DNA from: Sphingobacterium sp. ML3W
GTDB taxonomy: Bacteria > Bacteroidota > Bacteroidia > Sphingobacteriales > Sphingobacteriaceae
Direction: 5' to 3'
NCBI RefSeq assembly: GCF_029542085.1
Contig: NZ_CP107036.1
Location: 4,774,001-4,838,000 of the forward strand
Length of the DNA stretch: 64,000 nt
Numbering within the stretch: the stretch's first letter is position 1; the number at the start of each line of letters is the position of its first letter. A model generated the notes under the pieces. It ran no database searches, was not told the DNA's origin, and saw only the letters and a program-made list of their open reading frames with translations. Positions 16,754-24,543 of the stretch are shown here, piece after piece. The position numbers and the translations under genes are program-made.

Positions 16754-17488
16754 ATGATAAAAGTGATTCAGAATCAATTTAAAAGGATATATAATACCAA
16801 TTGTGCCTTTTTCATCACCTTCAGTATATGGTTTATACTGATTGCCTCTATCCTGCTTTTTGTTACGAAAAGAGAATCATTTCAGTTTATTAATAGTCAT
16901 CATGCCCTATGGGCGGATATTTTCATGACATTGAACACTTTCGTTGGGGATGGGATCTGTATGATAACCCTCGCTGTTGTGTTTTGCTTTCTGAAAAAAT
17001 GGAATTTCGCCAAGGGAATTTTTGGAACTTATGTTTTTTCGGGCTTGGTGTGTTGTGTTTTGAAAAGTCTATTTCATGCGGAGCGTCCGGCAGCGATGTT
17101 TAAAGGTGATCCGACATTACATGTTGTCTCTTGGTTACCTGTAGCCTATGCAAATTCCTTCCCTTCGGGGCATACAACTTCTGCATTTGCTATGGCAGCT
17201 ACTGTTGCCATCATTTCCAAGGACAAAAGAATAGGTCTGTTTTGTTTTATTCTAGCAGCGTTAACAGGCTATTCCAGAATTTATTTGGGCCAACATTTCC
17301 TTGAAGATGTTGCGTTTGGATCACTATTGGGTGTGGGAACTACTTGTATTTATTTTATTCTTATGCCGATGATTTCATTTAATAAACGTCCGGTATCCAA
17401 CTTTAAATTCCCTCAAACCAAACTAATAGGAGCTGTCCTTCCGGCTATGGTTAATAGGAATAGGTCAAAACAGGAACGAAGACCGTAA
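16754..17488 (+). CDS. PAP2-family membrane phosphatase
   Basis: 244 residues with about six membrane helices. All three PAP2 signature motifs are present: KSLFHAERP (KX6RP form), FPSGHTTSAF (PSGH) and SRIYLGQHFLEDV (SRX5HX3D). Enzymes of this family remove phosphate from phosphatidic acid, undecaprenyl or related lipid phosphates at the periplasmic face of the inner membrane. The substrate cannot be decided from sequence. The frame is open seven codons upstream to a TTG, but the ATG at 16754 lies downstream of the promoter element. Confidence 0.93.
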   Translation: MIKVIQNQFKRIYNTNCAFFITFSIWFILIASILLFVTKRESFQFINSHHALWADIFMTLNTFVGDGICMITLAVVFCFLKKWNFAKGIFGTYVFSGLVCCVLKSLFHAERPAAMFKGDPTLHVVSWLPVAYANSFPSGHTTSAFAMAATVAIISKDKRIGLFCFILAALTGYSRIYLGQHFLEDVAFGSLLGVGTTCIYFILMPMISFNKRPVSNFKFPQTKLIGAVLPAMVNRNRSKQERRP

Positions 17489-17574
17489 GGGTATTATGGT
17501 AAAATACCAATATAAATAGCGGCGGTCAAAGACAGCTAGACACACTATGAATATACTATCTAAAGCCAATACTG

Positions 17575-18765
17575 TTAGGAATTGGACTGCGGTTCCTTAA
17601 ATAGGGATAATCTTCCAACCATACAAAACATAAGTAAGCCGAAGCAGGCGAAAACACCGTAGGAATAGCGAAGACTAAAAGCTTCTGCGATATAACCGAT
17701 CAACGGAGGTCCCATTAAAAAGCCAAGATAGCTAATGCTCGATACCATAGCTAAGGCCACACCCGATGGTACATTTTTGTTTTGGCCTGCGATACTATAG
17801 ATAGAGGGTACATTACAGGCAACACCGATGCCCACAAGCATAAAAGCAAGGGTACATACAATAAATTGAGGAAAAACGACAGAGGCCATCATGCCTATAA
17901 ACATCAAGATTCCACTATATTGTAATGTTCTTTTGCGGCCCAGCTTGCGAATCACGGCATCACCCACGAAACGGCCGATAGCCATCATGATCATAAAAGA
18001 AGCGTAGCCCACGACAACGAATTTTTCGGGAGCATGTACAATTTCCTTAAAGTAAACCCCACTCCAGTCAAACATGGCTCCCTCGGTTGCCATACTGAAA
18101 AAGCCAATGATACCCAGTTGCAAAAGACTTCCCTCCGGTTTGGAGAAGAAACTCCGCTTTTCTTTCTGCGGCGATTTTCCCGGAACCAGGTACCGCTGAT
18201 TAATCAATGTATTGCCAGTGACGAAAGCCAATATGATCAAGAAATGGGATAGCGTATCCAGGCCAAGATTCATGGTCAGCAGTCCAACTAGCGCTCCCGT
18301 AAAACCAGCAATACTCCAGGCGCCATGGAAGGATGTCATAATAGACTTTTTATAGATCTGCTCCGTGGCTACCCCCTGTGTATTGACTGAGATGTTGCAC
18401 ATATTACCTGTGACACCAAACAGGAAGAGAATAGCCCCCAGTTGCCAGGCATTTTGAGCAAAGGCGATGGAGCACAAGACCAATGCGTAAGCAATCGGTA
18501 CGATACGCAATACTTTAGCGCTACCATATTTGGTAACCAACTTGCCTGAAAGAGCCATTGTCACCAATTGACCTACAGGAAGCATCAATAGAATTGTTCC
18601 CAGTTGTCCTTCGCTCAAATGGAGGCGCTCCTTGATGACAGGAATGCGGCTAGCCCAAGATGCGAAAGCAATACCCTGACAGAAAAAGAAAAGTGATACT
18701 GCAATCCGTATGCGGTTGCGCTTATTGTAAAGATCTTCCTCTGAGAGAGTTAACGTTGCGTTCAT
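17575..18765 (-). CDS. Major facilitator superfamily transporter
   Basis: 396 residues with 12 predicted membrane helices and a central loop at about 195-210 (GKSPQKEKR). The segment FFFCQGIAFASWASRIPVIKERLHLSEGQLGTILL is typical of a branch of bacterial MFS proteins annotated as YbjJ-like or fucose-permease-like; KYGSAKVL and RKLGRKRTL fit the loop 2-3 and 8-9 motifs. Substrate unknown. A TAACTTTG promoter element precedes the ATG by about 20 bases. Confidence 0.9.
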   Translation of the reverse strand: MNATLTLSEEDLYNKRNRIRIAVSLFFFCQGIAFASWASRIPVIKERLHLSEGQLGTILLMLPVGQLVTMALSGKLVTKYGSAKVLRIVPIAYALVLCSIAFAQNAWQLGAILFLFGVTGNMCNISVNTQGVATEQIYKKSIMTSFHGAWSIAGFTGALVGLLTMNLGLDTLSHFLIILAFVTGNTLINQRYLVPGKSPQKEKRSFFSKPEGSLLQLGIIGFFSMATEGAMFDWSGVYFKEIVHAPEKFVVVGYASFMIMMAIGRFVGDAVIRKLGRKRTLQYSGILMFIGMMASVVFPQFIVCTLAFMLVGIGVACNVPSIYSIAGQNKNVPSGVALAMVSSISYLGFLMGPPLIGYIAEAFSLRYSYGVFACFGLLMFCMVGRLSLFKEPQSNS

Positions 18766-18784
18766 AGTTCTTGATTTGAGGGTG

Positions 18785-18792
18785 CAAAGTTA
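18785..18792 (-). promoter_or_regulatory. -7 element TAACTTTG of the MFS gene
   Basis: Exact TAnnTTTG match on the minus strand, 19 bases before the MFS start codon. Confidence 0.5.
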
Positions 18793-19263
18793 CGGATAAG
18801 TATTTCATTTTACGACAGGATCAATAAAGAAATTTAATAGCTCAGTTTCAACAGAAAAAATGCTCGCCAAGCTGAGCAAGAATGTAATCGGTAATTAGAG
18901 TCGCGATAATTATCTTCAAAAAACAATGCTAATTATCTTCTTTAGTTTTGTTTTCTGCGCAGGAAGGTTGCGATAATTATCTTCGCCTATTCGCTAGGAC
19001 GGAGTTATTTGCTTTAAATAGTTTATTATCAGATTTCTATGTGTTTCGCATGTCTGACTCAACCAAGCTTATTGATACTAAGATCAGATGCCAAATATTG
19101 AAGGCACCCCTACTTTACATTAAATATACGAAGATGTTCAAACATGACCTATTAATATCGGGCTAAATTCAATAAAAATGTAAAATTCACAATACTTCAA
19201 TAGTTTTTCAATAACCTATTCTATTTTTGTTAAAGGCAAACAATTATTAGCCTCCTAGATATA
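18793..19263. other. Intergenic region with short GATAATTATC repeats
   Basis: About 470 bases between two divergent genes (MFS and the S41 protease). A 72-codon frame on the plus strand here has no protein-like character. The only structure found is the set of repeats at 18903-18984. Confidence 0.5.
18903..18984. repeat. Palindromic GATAATTATC direct repeats
   Basis: The 15-mer GCGATAATTATCTTC occurs at 18903-18917 and 18970-18984, and its core TAATTATCTTC again at 18930-18940. GATAATTATC is its own reverse complement. Start-to-start steps of the core are 23 and 44 bases, near two and four helix turns, as expected of operator sites between divergent promoters. Confidence 0.55.
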
Positions 19264-22200
19264 ATGATAAAAAAACTGCTTTTGAGTGCAGTTCTGGCCT
19301 ATGGTGGAACTGCTTATGTTGTTGCGCAGCAACCGACATTCTTGTCTCATCCCGCGTTGACACCCGATGGGAAGGAGATGGTATTCAGTTATGAAGGTGA
19401 TCTTTGGAAAGTCGCAAGTCAAGGTGGGGTTGCTGTCCGGCTTACTGGTATGGAAGGTAATGAGATCAATCCCCGAATATCCCCAGATGGCAAATGGTTA
19501 GCATTCTCGGCCAATCAAAATGGGAATATGGACGTCTATGTCATGCCCTTAGCGGGTGGAGACATCCGTCAATTGACCGCGCATGACGCCTCGGATGAAG
19601 TGGATAGCTGGAGCTGGGACAGTAAAACACTCTATTTTACTTCGACACGTTATAATCGTATGGGAGGTTACCAGGTCTCAGTAGATGGTGGTACGGCAAT
19701 ACGCCTATTTCCACATTTTTTTAATTATATCAGCGGGATCGTCCCTACACCGTCGGGAGAGCTGCTGTTCAACGATAGCTGGGAAGGATATAGTTCGGCA
19801 AACCGCAAGCGCTATAAAGGAGCATTCAATCCAGATATCCGTTCCTATAATCCCAAAACAAAAGCCTTTCAACAGTATACAGACTATGTTGGAAAAGATC
19901 TATGGCCAACGATAGACCAAAAAGGAACGATATATTACGTCTCGGATGAAAACAACGGCGAATACAACCTGTATCAGCTCAACGGTAAGACCAAAACAGC
20001 GCTGACAAGTTTCCCGGAATCCATTAAAAGACCCTTCGTGTCAGCAAACGGCGATAAGATCGTATTTGAAAAGGGGTATCAGCTCTATATTTACGATGTC
20101 AATGGAAAGAAAACGGTACAGCCCAATATTGCTTTAAACCGCAATCAGGTCCTCGGCAAGCTAAAGGAATTCAATATTTCGGGCAGCATCAGTAATTTTG
20201 ATGTCTCACCAGATGGCAAAAAAATAGCTTTTGTATCCCGAGGAGAGCTTTTTGTTTCCGATAGCGAGGGCAAGTTTGTCCGTCAGATGTCCGGACAGGG
20301 AGAGCGCGTCATGGAGGTCAAATGGCTTAAGGATAGCAAAACCTTACTCTATAGCCAAACATTCCAAGGCTATCAAAATTGGTTTTCCCGCACTGCGGAT
20401 GGAAAAGGTGAAGTGAAACAGCTGACGCAAGATCTTCGAAACAACCGTGACATTACCTTTAATGCCGACCGTACAAAAGCGGTATACCTAAGCGGCCGTG
20501 ATGAGGTACGTACGTTGGATCTAGGTAGTCTCAAGAGCCAGACCGTAGTCAAAGACGAAATCTGGGGATTCCAAAATTCTACGCCTTCATTTTCGCCCGA
20601 CGGCAATTATTTGCTATTTACCGCAATGCGTAATTTTGAGCAGGATATCTTTGTCCATAACCTCAAGAGTGGACAAACGACCAACCTAACCAATACCGGT
20701 GTCTCCGAGACCAGCCCCTATTGGTCGCCAGATGGCAAGTATATTTATTTTGCAAGTAATAGAACAAAGCCCTCATACCCTACCGGAATGCAAAATTCGA
20801 GCATTTTCCGTATGGCGCTGACCAATTTTGACCAACCCTATCGCAGTACGAAGTTTGATGAATTATTTGCCAAACCCACAGTAAAAAAAGATTCCGTCGC
20901 AAATAAGCCAGCAGCGCCTAAAAAAGAAAACGATGCCAAGGATAAGAGTAAGGCCAATGCGGATAAGAATAAACCGGCAGCTCCTAGTCCAGAACCAAAG
21001 AAAACCGTTTTGGTACAGCTTGATCTCGAGGGTTTGCGGGATCGTATTGAGCAGGTCAGTCCTGCATTTGGGACACAATATAGCCCTTTGGTGATCCAAA
21101 AGGCAGACAAGACCTATGTCTTCTATGGGTCTGATCATGAGGGGAAGTTCAGTGCTTATCGTACAGTTTATGAACCATTCACTGCTCCAAAAACTGAAAA
21201 AGTAATTGAAGGCGGTATGGGACAGGTACAGGAATCGGCAGGCAAGTATTTTGTGCTTAACCGTGGTATCATACAGAAATACAGCCTGGAGGGAAACAAG
21301 CTCGATGCAATAACCATGAGCTATAAATTTAATAAAGACCTGGAGAAAGAGTTTAACCAGATGTTTTATGAGACCTGGGCCAATCTGGAAGAGAATTTTT
21401 ATGATCACAATTTTCATGGTGTAGACTGGACAGCAACCAAAAAGAAATACGAAAAATATCTGCCCGGCATCAACGACCGGAATGACCTGCGTATTCTCTT
21501 AAACGACATGCTGGGTGAGCTGAACTCATCACACTTGGGCTTTAGTTCAATGGGGACTGAAGAGCGCAAACCATTCGGTTTTGTGACTAACGAAATCGGC
21601 GTGGAATATGATAGCCAAAATCCTTATAAGATCAGTCGGATCGTAGGCAATGGACCTGCGACCAAGAAAGAGGTGGATATTAAACAAGGGGACGTACTGG
21701 TCGCTGTCAATGGTGTTAAATTAAATACTGCCGCAGATCGGGATAGCTATTTTACCTGGCCATCATTGGAAGAGGAAATTCAGCTGACTTTGAACCGTAA
21801 TGGGAAAGAGGTTCAAACGAATGTACGACCAGCTTCCAGTACAGCTTTTAGGGAATTGATTTACGATGAATGGATCAAGGATAACCGCAGCCGTGTAGAC
21901 AAACTGAGTGACAATAAGATCGCTTATTCGCACATGAAGAATATGTCGGGAGGCGAACTGCAACGTTTTCTCATCGATATGGCTGAGCAGGAGAATAATA
22001 AGCAAGGTATAATCTTAGATCTGCGGTATAATACTGGAGGAAATGTACACGATGAGGTATTACGCTTTTTGTCGCAGCGCCCTTACCTACAATGGCAATA
22101 TCGTGGGGGAAAGCGTGCTCCGCAGAGTAATTTTGCGCCTGCAGCCAAACCGATCGTTCTGTTAATCAATGAGCAATCGCTGAGTGATGCGGAGATGACC

Positions 22201-22467
22201 GCAGCGGGGTTCAAAGCATTGAAACTAGGTAAAATCATCGGTAATGAAACTTATCGCTGGATTATTTTTACCTCTGGCAAAGGATTGGTCGATGGGTCTT
22301 TTTACCGCTTACCTTCCTGGGGATGCTATACCCTAGATGGTCAGGATTTAGAGCAGACAGGTGTCGCACCGGATATTTTTGTAAAAAATACGGTGCAAGA
22401 CCGTATGGAAAATAAAGATCCACAGTTGGAGCGTGCTGTGAAGGAGATTTTAGCTGATCTCAAATAA
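19264..22467 (+). CDS. Tricorn-like exported S41 protease
   Basis: 1067 residues with a signal peptide (1-22, ending VVAQ). The N-terminal half contains TolB/WD40-like beta-propeller repeats with recurrent SPDGK motifs (ISPDGKWLAF, VSPDGKKIAF, FSPDGNYLLF, WSPDGKYIYF). A Lys/Ala/Pro-rich linker lies at about 540-580, then a tricorn C1-like helical region, a PDZ domain (about 775-860, IKQGDVLVAVNGVKLN) and the S41 protease core with Ser974 in EQSLSDAEMTA. It probably degrades peptides in the periplasm, as proposed for bacterial tricorn homologues. Flanked by a large intergenic region and a strong terminator, so monocistronic. Confidence 0.94.
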   Translation: MIKKLLLSAVLAYGGTAYVVAQQPTFLSHPALTPDGKEMVFSYEGDLWKVASQGGVAVRLTGMEGNEINPRISPDGKWLAFSANQNGNMDVYVMPLAGGDIRQLTAHDASDEVDSWSWDSKTLYFTSTRYNRMGGYQVSVDGGTAIRLFPHFFNYISGIVPTPSGELLFNDSWEGYSSANRKRYKGAFNPDIRSYNPKTKAFQQYTDYVGKDLWPTIDQKGTIYYVSDENNGEYNLYQLNGKTKTALTSFPESIKRPFVSANGDKIVFEKGYQLYIYDVNGKKTVQPNIALNRNQVLGKLKEFNISGSISNFDVSPDGKKIAFVSRGELFVSDSEGKFVRQMSGQGERVMEVKWLKDSKTLLYSQTFQGYQNWFSRTADGKGEVKQLTQDLRNNRDITFNADRTKAVYLSGRDEVRTLDLGSLKSQTVVKDEIWGFQNSTPSFSPDGNYLLFTAMRNFEQDIFVHNLKSGQTTNLTNTGVSETSPYWSPDGKYIYFASNRTKPSYPTGMQNSSIFRMALTNFDQPYRSTKFDELFAKPTVKKDSVANKPAAPKKENDAKDKSKANADKNKPAAPSPEPKKTVLVQLDLEGLRDRIEQVSPAFGTQYSPLVIQKADKTYVFYGSDHEGKFSAYRTVYEPFTAPKTEKVIEGGMGQVQESAGKYFVLNRGIIQKYSLEGNKLDAITMSYKFNKDLEKEFNQMFYETWANLEENFYDHNFHGVDWTATKKKYEKYLPGINDRNDLRILLNDMLGELNSSHLGFSSMGTEERKPFGFVTNEIGVEYDSQNPYKISRIVGNGPATKKEVDIKQGDVLVAVNGVKLNTAADRDSYFTWPSLEEEIQLTLNRNGKEVQTNVRPASSTAFRELIYDEWIKDNRSRVDKLSDNKIAYSHMKNMSGGELQRFLIDMAEQENNKQGIILDLRYNTGGNVHDEVLRFLSQRPYLQWQYRGGKRAPQSNFAPAAKPIVLLINEQSLSDAEMTAAGFKALKLGKIIGNETYRWIIFTSGKGLVDGSFYRLPSWGCYTLDGQDLEQTGVAPDIFVKNTVQDRMENKDPQLERAVKEILADLK

Positions 22468-22488
22468 TGCTGTAACAAGATTAAATGA

Positions 22489-22519
22489 CTACAGGCTGGG
22501 GGCTACCTCCGGCCTGTAG
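22489..22519. other. Hairpin downstream of the S41 protease
   Basis: Stem CTACAGGC / GCCTGTAG around a 15-base GC-rich loop, with no T run. It may protect the 3' end or be incidental. Confidence 0.4.
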
Positions 22520-22586
22520 CAGGATTACTTCGAAAGGCGATTTCGAAAAATAGCTTCCAGAGTTGAAAGCGATATTAAATATTGTG

Positions 22587-22632
22587 AACAGGCTGTGTCC
22601 GAAAAAGGGTCGGACACAGCCTGTTTTTTATT
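22587..22632 (+). terminator. Terminator of the S41 protease gene
   Basis: Long stem AACAGGCTGTGTCCGA / TCGGACACAGCCTGTT with a short loop and a following T-rich tract, about 120 bases after the stop. Confidence 0.9.
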
Positions 22633-22742
22633 TTTACTTGTATTCCCCTACTAGCTCTTTATAGATATTTAAAATTATTTTATTCTACTCTTGTGGAATC
22701 TTGAATTTTTGTGCATCCCTTACCAAACATAAAGACATAGAC

Positions 22743-23603
22743 ATGGAGAAGATCATATTACAAGTAAAAGAATCTTGCAAAGCAGATTGGGGTAAAATGA
22801 CACCACAGGAGCAGGGACGTTTTTGTGGCAAATGTGAAAAGGTAGTCGTTGATTTCTCGGAGATGAGCGATCAGGAAATTGTAGATCAGATCAAAAAATC
22901 CAGTAAAGGGCTTTGTGGCCGGTTTTATGAAGATCAGCTGCTGCGTGAACTGGATGCCAGTGTTTCCTTTGCAAAAAATCCGATATGGCGCAATAGATGG
23001 AGCGGTATTGCTGCGGGTCTGATGCTGATCGGTTCATTGAGCTTTCCTATGGCACAGGCGCAGACTGCCACGACCGCTCAAGGGATTACTGTACAATCAA
23101 ACGAAAAAGGTGTAAAGCCCGCCGGGAAACAAATAAATCCAAACTATCGTGTCAATAACAAGACGACTGGAGAAGTGATGGTGGTACAATTGAAAGGAAA
23201 GAGTGCAGGTAAATCTGTTGGGAAAAAAATAGATTCAAACCATCGTGTTAATAATAAACAGGTATCATCTGGTCAAGATAGCAGTAAGGTAAAGATCGCC
23301 GGAAAAATTGTCTGCGCTTCTGCTGGGGAAAGTATGAAGGGTACCAATGTGACCATAGGAAACTACCATACACAGGCTGATGAAAAAGGTAATTTTGAAC
23401 TTTGGGTACAGCAGTCGCTCCTGAATAAGGATCAGGAACTTCGGGCAGAGATGATTGGTTATCGAACTGTTGTCATCCCATTGAAAAAAGGAGCTAAAAC
23501 AGCGATAAACAAGCCGATTGTGATGGAGGTTAGACCGATGATCATGGGAAAGATCGTTGCTCCTATGAAGCAAGAGGATATACCTACGATGAATAAATAT
23601 TAG
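22743..23603 (+). CDS. Cys-motif membrane protein with carboxypeptidase-like C-terminal domain
   Basis: 286 residues. The N-terminal cytoplasmic-looking part (1-75) has the pattern CKADWGKM, GRFCGKCEKVVVDF and GLCGRFYEDQ, with four cysteines that could bind a metal; this module recurs in Bacteroidota, but I know no function for it. One hydrophobic segment (about 83-105, GIAAGLMLIGSLSFPMAQAQ) follows. A linker with two imperfect copies of a GK-INPNYRVNNK-type repeat leads to a CarboxypepD_reg-like sandwich (about 185-270). An ATG 14 codons upstream was rejected because it would add a poorly conserved, Cys-containing leader before MEKIILQVKES. Confidence 0.8.
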   Translation: MEKIILQVKESCKADWGKMTPQEQGRFCGKCEKVVVDFSEMSDQEIVDQIKKSSKGLCGRFYEDQLLRELDASVSFAKNPIWRNRWSGIAAGLMLIGSLSFPMAQAQTATTAQGITVQSNEKGVKPAGKQINPNYRVNNKTTGEVMVVQLKGKSAGKSVGKKIDSNHRVNNKQVSSGQDSSKVKIAGKIVCASAGESMKGTNVTIGNYHTQADEKGNFELWVQQSLLNKDQELRAEMIGYRTVVIPLKKGAKTAINKPIVMEVRPMIMGKIVAPMKQEDIPTMNKY

Positions 23604-23982
23604 TGTATGCTGTATTACCATCATCAAATTGCTTGAGCGCCATTTCACGAGGAATTATGTGAAAGTGGATATCTTTTTTAGAGGCTCTGTAAGCATGGAG
23701 TGGCGCTAATACACCCATATGTCGATCCCTACCACGGTTTGTTCGCGAAAATTTTAAATCCGTTAATGTCGTTTCTGTTGATGATGATCAGTAGGCTTTT
23801 CTTGGAGCTTATCTGGATATATCGATTCTGTATATGCCGAATCAGGACTTCGCTTAGGAGATTTTCGAGAGTTATCGCATGTGATATGAATTTGTAAAAC
23901 CGGTGTACGAACGTACATCAAAAGCGATCGAAGCAATGACGTCAAAAATGAAAGATAAAGAATAAAAAATCTACTTTTATAC
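23604..23982. other. Intergenic region, possibly degraded coding remnant
   Basis: About 380 bases before the tRNA-Lys promoter. Several short frames overlap, none convincing. On the plus strand the end of the region reads FVKPVYERTSKAIEAM and then a stop at 23966, and slightly upstream another frame reads SGYIDSVYAESGLRLGDF; these look like pieces of an eroded gene but match nothing I recognise. Confidence 0.35.
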
Positions 23983-24013
23983 TTGACTTTCTCTTCAGTG
24001 AATCTTACATTTG
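23983..24013 (+). promoter_or_regulatory. Promoter of tRNA-Lys (TTG, 20-base spacer, TACATTTG)
   Basis: TTG at 23983-23985 and TACATTTG at 24006-24013 with exactly 20 bases between; the tRNA starts 12 bases later, as for tRNA-Arg. Confidence 0.75.
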
Positions 24014-24024
24014 ATTTATCGAAT

Positions 24025-24097
24025 GACTTCGTAGCTCAGTTGGTAGAGCAACAGACTCTTAATCTGTGGGTCCTGAGTTCGAGCCTCAGCGGGGTCA
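24025..24097 (+). tRNA. tRNA-Lys (CTT)
   Basis: 73 bases. The acceptor GACTTCG pairs with CGGGGTC (two G-T pairs), U8-A9 is canonical, the D-arm is GCTC/GAGC, the anticodon stem ACAGA/TCTGT encloses loop CTCTTAA giving CTT, and the T-arm is CTGAG/CTCAG with loop TTCGAGC. CCA is not encoded. A small hairpin with a T run follows. Confidence 0.95.
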
Positions 24098-24103
24098 CTT
24101 TCA

Positions 24104-24138
24104 GAAAAGCCGTTTTACGTAAGTAGGACGGTTTTTTT
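24104..24138 (+). terminator. Terminator after tRNA-Lys
   Basis: Imperfect hairpin around AAGCCGT / ACGGTTT followed by T7, a few bases after the tRNA 3' end. Confidence 0.6.
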
Positions 24139-24543
24139 GTGTGTTTAGAGCACCTTTAAAGCGGTTTTTTCATTTTTGTCATACCGAGAAGTTATAAAAT
24201 CTATTAATTACTTCTTTGTTCAAAGATACTAAAAAATGGTCATTTTAGGGCTGTTTTGTCTCGCAAAGTGTCTCGCACAATCGTGAAAAATCAAATTTTA
24301 ATTCGTGATGGAACTGCATTTTCTGTTTTATATACCGTCAATTGTTTTCGTGTCTCCCCTCCTATCTAATCTTAATGAGCTTTTTTAAACGTTGACTTTA
24401 TTCTATATAATTGAAAAAAAAGTATTCGCCAGCATTAATAAATAAACCCGTAATTAATGTAAATTAGCGTATTGCAATTTCTCCTGAAAAAAGGATTACT
24501 GACCATGATATTGTAAGCTGGATGTATCCATATTAAATAAGAC
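24139..24543. other. Intergenic region downstream of tRNA-Lys
   Basis: About 400 bases. It contains two TCTCGCA copies 11 bases apart (around 24260-24276), followed by a short open stretch reading VKNQILIRDGTAFSVLYTVN before stops. The position next to a tRNA 3' end and the DGT...TVN pattern recall the N-terminus of bacteroidete tyrosine recombinases, but it is too short and broken to call. No att duplication of the tRNA end was found within the window. Confidence 0.3.

Noticed and set aside
18948..19166. 72-codon plus-strand frame in the MFS-protease gap
   Set aside because: No recognisable motif, unusual composition, and it overlaps the repeat array; no promoter or close neighbour supports it.
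23700..23945. Overlapping 60-65 codon frames on both strands
   Set aside because: Mutually overlapping with no start context; treated as possible erosion debris, not genes.
24221..24228. TATCTTTG on the minus strand downstream of tRNA-Lys
   Set aside because: Would drive only antisense RNA towards the tRNA; no gene follows.
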